From Primulina eburnea (Eukaryota > Streptophyta > Magnoliopsida > Lamiales > Gesneriaceae), in the NCBI RefSeq assembly GCF_022965805.1, contig NC_133101.1:10081069-10145068 (forward strand): a stretch of DNA of 64,000 bases, in the 5' to 3' direction. The position numbers and the translations under genes are program-made. Position 1 is the first letter of the stretch, and each line of letters opens with the position of its first letter. Under the pieces are notes generated by a model, which saw only the letters and a list, made by a program, of their open reading frames with translations, was not told the DNA's origin and made no database searches. Positions 55,260-64,000 of the stretch are shown piece after piece.

Positions 55260-55573
55260 AAAATGTCTTTTGTGTTAAATTTTTTAAATAATTTTATTGA
55301 GAAGACTTATTTTGACTCATTATGTTAATAGGAAGATTTAGATATAAGTTGATCAATATCTAACGTCTGTGACACATAATTTTGGAAGCCAACAGAAAAT
55401 ATGGGGATGAGTTGGTTAAGGTAAGTTTGTTAACATAATTGCCTTCTTCTCCTTCGTTGATATTCTCTGAAAACAGAGAAAAAAAAGTTTCATCCATTCT
55501 TCTTTCTTCTCTTTAAGATTCTTGAGTCCATAACTAGGAAGCAAGGGAGACAGAACACTCCATATACAAACTT

Positions 55574-55656
<83 letters not shown>

Positions 55657-55907
55657 AGATTTGTATTGAGAGCTCGGTGGTGTGGCTTAGTGAGAATTGT
55701 AATCCTGAATAACTCACTTGTTTAGTAGATTCAATTGAGTATTTCCAGATCTTTGGATGTAAGATCGATCTCAATCCGAACGAAGTGAATTCGTGTCATT
55801 GTGTTCTATTATTTTCTGCAATTTCGTTTGAGTTTTCTAGTTAATCTCAACATTTGTTTTATTATCTCGATATAAAAAGAGATTAGTTTTTATATATATA
55901 AAAAAAT
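55260..55907. other. Spacer with (AT)n(GT)n microsatellite
   Basis: A tract of AT repeats (55578-55615) runs directly into GT repeats (55616-55651). It yields a spurious Thr-His/Tyr-Ile ORF on the minus strand. Otherwise no gene or element recognised. Confidence 0.8.
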
Positions 55908-56439
55908 TGATAGGATCAGTTTTGACACCAGCAAACGTGTTTCAAACATAATATTCTCAGAGAGCTGCAATAGAGCGTTTTTAAGAATGAATACACTGAT
56001 ACATTAAATCGGGTTTGATTTTTATACCAAGCGAAAAATATTCGAAATAATCCTTCGTTAAGAAAGCTGATTAGTTTAAAGCTTTTAGCTTGTGTAAACT
56101 GAATAACTGAAATAAAAGAGATCAGTTCGATCTTGTATCACTTTAGTTATGGTGAGAACTGAACTGATATTAGCTCAACTGATCAAATCAGTTTCAAAGC
56201 AATAGTTATACAGTTAAAGACACGAGATATGTTTATGGATGTTCGGAGACTTTAACTGCTCCTACGTCACCCTTCTACCTCGAGAGTAAGATACACTGAC
56301 AGATTGAAGGCCGCACCTCTTAGTCAGCACATTGTTTAACGTCTCACATGCAAAGACTACATACAAAAGTTTAACTTCTTTGTGCAAGACTCACTCAACT
56401 GAATTTATCTTTATCTATTTGTGTGTGATAGTGTGTACG

Positions 56440-56496
56440 TGTGTAAGAACTGATATATAAATACAACACGAAGGTGTTCTTACACACTGAATGAAT
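56440..56496. repeat. Hairpin GTGTAAGAAC / GTTCTTACAC
   Basis: Arms GTGTGTAAGAAC and GTTCTTACACAC flank TATATAAATAC and an ACACGAAGGTGT loop region inside the SIRE-like LTR. Confidence 0.75.
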
Positions 56497-56572
56497 TGTG
56501 CTTCTAATCTAAGCTGATAATACTATGAAGTGTTCCCTCAAATCTGGGATAGCTGCTTCTTATAAGCTGATA

Positions 56573-56573
<1 letters not shown>

Positions 56574-56641
<68 letters not shown>
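56574..56641. repeat. (AT)n microsatellite
   Basis: Nearly pure AT repeat within the SIRE-like LTR. Confidence 0.95.
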
Positions 56642-56645
<4 letters not shown>

Positions 56646-56810
56646 GCAATGTAATCGTATATCAAGACTCATCAAGTATGTTGGTTACAGTTTGAATCAG
56701 TTCCTCAAAATTTGTGTCTTATACTTTCTGACAGCCATTTTGGAACGTATTGACTTTAAGCTTTGCTGCAACATTCTTTATTGTTCTTTGATCGGACCGT
56801 TGTTGTTACC

Positions 56811-57228
56811 AGTGTTTTTATAACCGGACCGTTAATCGAACCGGTCAAGCCTTAAAAAATGGTTCAACCAGTTCAACCGGTTCAACCGAACGGTCAAACC
56901 GGATCAATAAAATTAATATTTTATTTATTTTATATAATAAATAAAATAGTAAAATATTGATTATTTATGTTTTTATAGTTTTTACTTAATTTTTAAGATG
57001 AAAATTACAACAAATATCCAAATAAACACCATTTTTCCGGTTTTTCCGGGTTTTTACCGATTTCTGGTTTCCGATTTTTCCGGTTTTTTCCGGTTTAACC
57101 GGATTTTAACCAGGTTTTTTCGGTTAAACCGGTCTTCCGGTTTTTTCCTTATCTCCGGACCGGTCTGGAGGCCGGTTCGCGGTTGAACCGGTCCGACCGG
57201 CCGGTCCAGTCCGATTTTGAAAACAGTG
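56811..57228. mobile_element. Mutator-type MITE with 9-bp TSD
   Basis: The element is flanked by GTTGTTACC at 56802-56810 and 57229-57237. Its ends AGTGTTTTTATAACCGGAC and (inverted) CACTGTTTTCAAAATCGGAC are imperfect terminal repeats. The body is crowded with AACCGGTT-type short palindromes (CCGGTTTTTCCGG, AACCGGTCC). No ORF. Confidence 0.88.
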
Positions 57229-57769
57229 GTTGTTACCCTTACACAAAGCTGGAATCTTGCTACGATATGCAAACTGGTCTGCTTCAAACTAGTGCTCTGA
57301 TTTGGTTAGCTAAACCGGTGCTTCGAACTGGTCTACGGTTGGTCATTTGACTGGTCTAGAACTGGTTCTCCAAATTAGCCAGCAACTAGTCTTCGAACTG
57401 GTATAGTGAAACCAGTTGACTCATCAGCTGAACTGATTTCACTGATTCAGTGTAACTTGTCAGCTGGGCTTTTCATCAGTTGAACTCCTCATCATCTGAC
57501 CGGCTTCAGAAGGTCTTCTGCTGAACCACCTATAATTTGAACAATCAGTGGAACTGGTCTTTGATATATCAATTGGACTGGTTCAGTTTTGTCGATCAGT
57601 TGGACTGGTTCAGTTTGCGTCTCAATAGCTTCATTTTTTGCTCGGTAACTGATCACTTCGAAATCTGATCAGTTTCAGTTTTTTGCGCACTTAGGTAAAC
57701 TCGTTAAAAACAAAATAACAAATTTTTTTAACATCAAAATCAAGATTGTGAACATGAAATGTTCCAACA

Positions 57770-58160
57770 AATTTCGTAAAAAAAATTATGTTAAAAAATA
57801 AAATAAATGTAAATTAGTGTTATATTTAATAATAAATATTATAATTTTAAAATTATTAATTACATTATTTTTAGAAAATACTAAAAATAAATTTATTCCA
57901 GAAATTTAAATTTATGATGACATATACAATAATTACGAACTATAATATAAATTTTTCCCTATTAATTAAATAATATAAATAAAAACATTTATTTGAAGAG
58001 AAAAATTGTCTTAAAACCCGCTATAATATATTTTTGAAGAAAAAGTACTAACAATGTGTTATGTGACTTAAAAAATGTTTGAAATCAATAGTCTAATTAA
58101 TTTTTTGTCAACATATTTAGAAAAAGTACTCAAGCTAGAAAAATAAACTTATCTAAATTA
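57770..58160. other. AT-rich spacer
   Basis: No gene or repeat unit that I can support. Confidence 0.5.
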
Positions 58161-58164
58161 GTTT

Positions 58165-58332
58165 GAGTAAGTCTCATGTGTGACGATCTCATATATCTTT
58201 ATTAATGGGACAATTCGAGTTGGTTCATATCTTGAGTGAAAAATAATAATTTTGATATAAACAATATTTTTTCATGAGTCAGGTCGGGTAGAATATCACA
58301 CAATACCATGAGATGGTCATAAGAGTGTTTGT
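58165..58332. mobile_element. Diverged GTGAGACGGTCTCAC-type MITE copy
   Basis: AAGTCTCATGTGTGACGATCTC at the left and CATGAGATGGTCATAAG at the right, with the internal order (TTATTAATGGGACAA, TTTTTTCATGAGTC) of the 6029 family. Old and degraded. Confidence 0.55.
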
Positions 58333-58689
58333 GAATTAACTTTATTTTCTTATATTTAATAAAAGAAAAATGTATAAAAGATATGATGTATTTATATCAA
58401 TATTTTTAAAAATATCATTTGACGACATATTAGACAAATTTGAGTAAAGAAGGAAATATGAAGTGTGTTTTTTAAAAAATAAAGCGTTCATTAAATGTTT
58501 GCATCGATCGTATTATTTCATTTAATTTTGATTACGGTTTTGAGTTTTATGTTACTTTTATATATTTAGTTATCCATACTCTTTAAAATATTAAATAAAC
58601 TATAAATTTTTTATATAATGTACGTTTTTCAAATTTTTACCGAAGAATGTTATCATGAATTTTTGGTATATTGACTATCCATACATCAA

Positions 58690-58741
<52 letters not shown>

Positions 58742-59820
58742 TAATTCGAACTTTAGTATAAATATTTTTTAAAATGTTCAAAAAATAATAAAAATTTTCA
58801 TCTAATAAATGATTTTTTAAAAGTATTTATTTATTTTTTAAAATTTTGATAGACAGATAGTATATGATTTCTAAATATTTTTTTCTATTCTTTTTATTAG
58901 TAATAGTTCTACTTAATCAATATATCGAATGCAATAAATAATTCGATTTGAAGCCATGGTTGTTATCTTATTTGAATATGATCTCAAATTATATAATAAT
59001 TAAATATATTTGTTATATCAATAATTTTAGATAATTATTTAAACGTTCATACATATCAATTTTAATATTTTGTACATCGCATGCACGAGTGTGATACTAG
59101 TTTTTTTTTAAAAAAACAATTGATTTAGACAAGTGTATATTATATAAACCCAAGCTATTATAACATAATCGTAATTTAGATGGTATTTGCATAAGCATAT
59201 TTTAAGTATTTATCGGTTTCTACATACAATTTTCAAATATTTCATCAGTTAGAAACTTGAAAGTATTTAAAATCAGCTATTACAAACACTAACTTAGTAT
59301 ACGTGCTCAATCAATGAAAAATTCAAACTGTCAAGTTTTTTAAAATTTTGATTTTAATGTTGGACAAGATAATTATATTTTCATATATTAAATAAATTTT
59401 TGGACCATTTGAATAGCATATAAAATATAAGTTCGACAATTTATTTATATATTTGACACGGTATACTCTCCTGATGTCAAATAATTGAAAATGGTTACAA
59501 ACTTTTTTTTTAACAAAAACAAATATGAATATCCCGACTTCAATGCATAGACCAATAAGTCGACCAAATGAGACGCCTAAGAAAATTGACCCTTCTTGAG
59601 AAATGATATTATTTTTTAAAGTGCATTTTATTTTGGAAGTTTCGGTTCTAATTTTCAACATGTTGAGTTATCGTTTTCAAAGTAATTTCCGGGTAGAATC
59701 AATACATTGTGGAATTCTCTATTTCATGTACATACCAAGGTTCTTTACTTTGTCCACGGCTCTCTTTCAAAATATATATACATACAGATTTACTCCAAGA
59801 AACTAAAAAAATACCCACAC
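58333..59820. other. AT-rich spacer with (TTA)n tract
   Basis: A (TTA)n microsatellite lies at about 58689-58741. The 112-codon minus-strand ORF at 59323-59661 has Ile/Lys/Asn-rich composition with no domain and is likely chance. Confidence 0.55.
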
Positions 59821-59825
59821 ACGCA

Positions 59826-59841
59826 TTCGCGCAGGCGCAGG

Positions 59842-59880
<39 letters not shown>
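59826..59880. repeat. (GC)n(AC)n(AT)n compound microsatellite
   Basis: GCGCAGGCGCAGGCGCGCGC runs into (AC)n and ATATAT. Confidence 0.9.
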
Positions 59881-59882
<2 letters not shown>

Positions 59883-60106
59883 GAGAAATTTTATTTGGAC
59901 TCTATTTATTAATGTTGCACACACTCAACTTTATTAGTAAATTTTACACATAAAGTGAAGTGTATGCAACAAAAAGTCGAATGCAGATAATAATTATATA
60001 TGTGTGTGGTCGTGTCTTGTTATCAGGAAATTTACGTTAATAGTCCACCGATTTTCTTCTCTTTGTTTCAAATTCTATCATTTCTCATCGAAATATAGAA
60101 GTGATA

Positions 60107-60232
60107 TCGGACAAATCAACAATATCTGTTACTACATCGATATTTTTTTATATCATTTAAGGACTTCAATCGGACAAATCAACAATATCTATCACTACAT
60201 CGATATTTTTTATATCCAAGGACTTCAATGAA
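60107..60232. repeat. 63-bp tandem duplication
   Basis: TCGGACAAATCAACAATATC at 60107 and 60170 start two units sharing CTACATCGATATTTTTTATA and GGACTTCAAT. Non-coding. Confidence 0.85.
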
Positions 60233-60639
60233 AAGAACTAAAATCTGAAGAAATGACAAAGTAATGATTAATCAAATAAGATTATTAATATATATTAAAA
60301 GCCAACTAATTCTCCAGGAGTAATGCCATATAAAAAAAATTAAATTAAATTTCGTTTCATTACGGTCGTTTCCAATGTGAAAAAACCACCTCCATGAGTT
60401 TTATCTTCATATGAACGTGACATGTTGCCCAATTTGCAAACATCATCATCAAGAAAATTATCAATACTAGTTCATCTGATATGGGTGCGAGTACCATCTT
60501 TTTTCAATTAATTTGATTTATATTAAATAAATATCATATAGTAATTGTAGAAATTAGTGAGAGAACATAATATAAATTCAAGAGAGATAATATTGAAAAT
60601 AAGCGTTAATGACAATTTTGGGATAAAACAATTAAGGAA

Positions 60640-60820
60640 AAAACTTGTGTGAGACGATCTCACGGGTCGTATTTTGTGAGACGTATCTCTTATTTGGGTC
60701 ATCCATGGAAAAATATTACTTTTTATGCTAAAATTATTATTTTTTATTATGAATATCGGTGGGTTGACTCGACTCACAGATAAAGATTCGCTAGACCGTC
60801 TCACAAGAGACCTACTCATC
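60640..60820. mobile_element. GTGAGACGGTCTCAC-type MITE, well preserved copy
   Basis: Ends CTTGTGTGAGACGATCTCAC and GACCGTCTCACAAGAGACC. The internal order matches the 6029 copy closely (TGGGTCATCCATGGAAAAAT; TTATTATGAATATCGG). TSD not certain. Confidence 0.8.
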
Positions 60821-61914
60821 AAATTAATGGAATTTTCTAATATTTCATAGTTTTATAAGAAAAAATTAGTAAATTTTAACTAGTTATAAAAAATTCAACC
60901 CGAAAAGCGAAATACATTTAAGAGCAACAAGAAAAAGATTTTGAAGAAATGTTTGCTATAGAAAAGTAGAAACAATCTAATCAACAAAAATACACGAATG
61001 AAAATACCTATAAATGGAATAAATAAAAATTAAAATAGCATCAGTGTGAAACAATACAACTAAGTTCCGGTTATTACCACACCAAATTTTCAAATTAAAT
61101 CGATTCACTAGGTTATTTCGGTCCGATCGAAACTTGCTTGGACCCGTGTGTAACCCGTATATTCGAAAGCCTGATCTATGTCAAATACGACAGTTTCACC
61201 TAATCTCTAAAAGCATCTCTGAAAGCATAAATTTCATTTGTACCAGACCTCCAATAAAATAAAAAATCTAGAAGCCATAACACACCTTAAAAAACGTTTA
61301 CACTCATATATTGTTGATTTTAGGTGCGATCTTTTGATATATAAATATGAAAATAAATAATAAAATTGAACATCGAGATTTACGTAAAAACTCTGAAAAA
61401 TTAGTAGGGTAAATATCACGGACAAGATGAATTTTTTAATAATATTTTATGGTTTTCAACCACTGACTATATTTTCAAAGAAACGCACACTTTTTTAATA
61501 CAGGATAACAAAACACCTCATAAATATTATAGAACATACTTAAATAAGAATATATTGAGATGAGAGAAAAACTTGAGAATGAGATGATATGAAATTATAA
61601 GAAATAGAGTCTAGATTTCTCTCATTATTGTGAAACGAAATATGATGAAGGAAATTCACATTAATTGAAACGTATTTTCTTCATCAGCTTTCCCCTAGTA
61701 GCTTTTCCCCCAACCACTTCTTAATGATTGCCGACATTTCTCTCATTTGAAAATTGAATTGATAATCAAACACGTCTCTACACATCTTTTCAATCTTGTC
61801 ATTCTCTGCTGATTACTATTCCTCTAGGTCACTTTAGAATCTACACTACTCAAACTTATTCGTATTCAGTAGCATGGTCATAAAATCGATATGTTATCAT
61901 TTGTATGAATTTTC
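60821..61914. other. Spacer, no gene seen
   Basis: AT-rich. No ORF with recognisable similarity. The last 200 bases could be 3' non-coding sequence of the copia remnant that follows. Confidence 0.45.
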
Positions 61915-62518
61915 TGCATATCCACACTTCCTTATTTTATTACTTCCCACAAAATGAAATTGAACTCCAATGTGTTTAATCCGGAAATGAAAGGCTGGAT
62001 TCCTTGCGATGTACAAGACACTCTGACTATCACAAAACAAGGATTTTCTCTTGCTTGTTTCCGATCTCCTTCAATAACCTTTTAATCCATATTGTCTCAT
62101 TACAAGCTTGAGTAGATGCAATATATTTCGCCTCTATTGTAGATAAATCCACAACTGTTTGCAGTTCTGAAACCTAGATTACTGCTCCCTCTGTAAGTGT
62201 AAACACAAAACCAGTAGTAAATTTTCTCTTATCAAGAACACCTACATATTCTGAATCGACATAACCCCAAAGTGTAAAATCTGATCCTCCATAAAATAGT
62301 GATGCATGTATTTGAGGTATCTTTAATGTATCTAAGGATCTTTTTAACGGTGATTCAATGCTCTCGTCCAGGATTTGCCAAATACCGACTAACTACTCCC
62401 AGTGATTGAGCAATGTCTGGTCTTGTACAAATCATGGACAACATCAAACTTCCCACCGCTGATGCATAAGGCACTCGAGACATCTTCGTCTTTTCTGTCT
62501 CACTATTAGGACATATCT
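61915..62518 (-). pseudogene. Ty1/copia RT end / RNase H remnant
   Basis: Reading leftward: KICPNSETEKTKMSRVPYAS, AVGSLMLSMICTRPDIAQSL then VVSRYLANPGREH, GYVDSEYVGVLDKRKFTTGF, STIEAKYIASTQACNETIW and KHIGVQFHF. These are in the order of the copia RT C-terminus and RNase H. Frame changes near 62350 and stops make it non-functional. The LTR at 62519 cuts the upstream part away. Confidence 0.9.
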
Positions 62519-64000
62519 TGTAGTGACCCGTTCCAGAATCACCTACTAGTTGAGAACTAAGCATGCAATTAACTTAATTAATAAAAATCAGAGATAACAG
62601 CGGAAATACCAACAAATGATAGTTATACAACCCAATCGAATTCAGAACAACTCAAAATATATTCGGTACAACCATATCGAAATAGAATAGTACTGAAAAC
62701 TAAACCAACCAGATACTCACTGTCCTCCTCCTGCTCTTCCCGAGCTGTCCAACCTGAGGCCTGCCCCGTGGGAATGGGGTGTCCAAGATAAACAAAAACC
62801 GAGGACGTGAGCGATAAGAACGCCCAGTACAAAAGCATGAGTATACAAACCTATATGAAATGCACATGCTATGATATGATACCAGGGTAGTCAAGAAACA
62901 GGAGTAACAAAGGATCTCAAAATGCTCAGTCTAGAGGCGCCAAGTGGATAGTGACGCGCGGTCCTACCTCTGGGTCACTGCATCCACTGCAAGAACAGAC
63001 GTGGACCTAAAATGTCCCGGACCACCGAAGCCTTCCCGACCCGTCGGCCACTGTGTACTCTCGGTGTCCATGCGTCCACAAGACAAGACAGGGCTGAGCG
63101 GCCCCACAAGATATAGCTTATCTCGAAAGAGATACAGCTCAACAGTAAAGGCTATCTCGAAGAAGATACGGCTCAACATGAAATGCAACATGCAGTAATA
63201 AACGTGACATAATAGCATGCATCATATGACATATATCAATGCACCACATAATCATGCAACACATATAAGAATGTATACTCAACCAGGATATCTCGGATAG
63301 TACTTTCGTACCTCTATCACAGCAAGCCTAGCCTTACGCAACACCGCTAATCAGGTCTAGAACAAGCCTATGCATCAAAAGCATACCCAATGAACAATAC
63401 TACCATGCTCAACTAGCAAAACCAGTACTACCAAAGGTTTAGGGTTTACCTTCGTCCGTCGACAGCCCTTTGATGTCGATTGCCTCGTAACTCAGGCGTC
63501 GCTACACTACCAATCCTGGCAGCTCTTGGCTATCGCTCGACCGGCAACTAACCCTAGAAACCTTCCAAATCTCTCAAATATGAGACACAACTCAAGGATT
63601 GTCAATACAAAATGAGGAAATCCGAGCACTATTTATAGGCTATGTTCGGATCCACCGAACCCATTTCGGAACGTCCGAACTCCTACGTGTCCATCAGCTC
63701 TTGACACCTCACGATCGGATCCACCGAACCTACACTTCGGAACGTCCGAACTCCCACGTGTCCATCGGCTCTTGACACCTCATGATCGGATCCACCGAAC
63801 CTACACTTCGGAACGTCCGAACTCCCACGTGTCCATCGGCTCTTGACACCTCATGATCGGATCCACCGAACTCACTTCGGATCGTCCGAACTCGTCGGTG
63901 CTACCGAACCATCTTCGGTCCGTCCGATCATGACCATGGTCAAAATTACACATTAAACCTTCTTAATCACCATTAATCCGTTAATTACCCAATTTGGAAT
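62519..64000 (-). mobile_element. LTR of a Ty3/gypsy-like element, open at the window edge
   Basis: The left boundary TGTAGTGACCCGTTCC abuts the copia remnant. On the minus strand a TATA box (GCCTATAAATAGTGC, near 63627-63641) lies just downstream of a palindromic repeat array, as expected for a U3 promoter, so the LTR points left and its start lies beyond 64000. No ORF. The internal region is not in the window, so the family is inferred from layout. Confidence 0.6.
63647..63930. repeat. Four 69-71-bp tandem repeats with palindromic CGGATCCACCGAA / TTCGGAACGTCCGAA
   Basis: Units start at 63647, 63716, 63787 and 63858. Each has CGGATCCACCGAAC, a TTCGGAACGTCCGAA palindrome, an ACGTGT, and GCTCTTGACACCTCATGAT. 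The last unit is diverged and followed by further TTCGG/CCGAA motifs to about 63930. The array lies upstream of the minus-strand TATA box. Confidence 0.92.

Larger units (their letters stand above)
55908..57769 (-). mobile_element. SIRE/Maximus-like copia LTR (solo or isolated)
   Basis: Read on the minus strand it starts TGTTGGAACATTTCATGTTC and ends GATCCTATCA. The start is typical of SIRE-type copia LTRs, as is the wealth of AACTGATCAGTT and AACTGGT short motifs. No internal coding region adjoins on either side. It is interrupted by a MITE (56811-57228) and an (AT)n tract. A clear 5-bp TSD was not found. Confidence 0.65.

Noticed and set aside
59323..59661. 112-codon minus-strand ORF
   Set aside because: AT-driven Ile/Lys/Asn composition and no domain; chance ORF in spacer.

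Overview
This is nuclear DNA of a dicot plant, probably an asterid. The evidence is a spliced isoprenylated heavy-metal-associated protein gene (HIPP26 type), a Cf-type leucine-rich-repeat receptor-like protein, plant-type Ty1/copia, Ty3/gypsy, Cassandra TRIM, LINE, Helitron, hAT, CACTA and MITE sequences, and an integrated pararetrovirus. AT-rich spacers, (AT)n tracts and long stop-riddled stretches show a TE-rich eukaryotic locus; there are no bacterial-style operons.

Host genes are few. (1) A complete two-exon HIPP26-like gene lies on the minus strand at 21372-22818, with its promoter up to about 23690. (2) A second exon 1 plus promoter of the same gene (copy A, 4117-8536) has lost its other exon behind a copia LTR. 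(3) A receptor-like protein pseudogene (17430-20230, minus) is broken by several frameshifts and a stop. (4) A candidate two-exon gene for a 51-residue single-span membrane protein lies on the minus strand (42447-48153); its intron was expanded from about 0.4 to 5.55 kb by a copia element.

Layout. 1-2827: 3' end and LTR of a Ty3/gypsy-like element with a 72-bp-period hairpin array. 2836-4116: copia LTR. 4117-8536: HIPP26 copy A carrying four MITEs. 8560-12736: deleted Ty3/gypsy element (minus) holding an intact Cassandra TRIM. 12861-13008: LINE tail. 13085-14390 and 16011-16868: CACTA-like non-autonomous elements full of short inverted subterminal repeats. 17430-23690: RLP pseudogene and HIPP26. 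24790-32640: decayed Helitron Rep/helicase (minus) with an LTR-like insert and a MITE. 33279-33802: hAT-type MITE. 34285-42010: endogenous pararetrovirus with a partial tandem duplication. 42927-48065: copia element with target duplication, internally deleted in frame. 50097-51180: a third piece of the HIPP26 upstream region (copy C). 51728-55242: truncated LINE (minus) split by a hAT transposon. 55908-57769: SIRE-like LTR (minus) with a Mutator-type MITE. 57770-64000: AT-rich spacer, copia RNase H remnant, and an LTR with a 70-bp-period palindromic array at the right edge.

The strongest observations are insertions whose target duplications or empty sites can be read inside the window, the tripartite duplication of the HIPP26 upstream region, the small gene with a TE-swollen intron, the same GCGACGGT-type inverted repeats inside both CACTA and hAT elements, and about 70-bp-period palindromic arrays in three unrelated retroelements. 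Family names rest on reading motifs by eye; no database search was possible.
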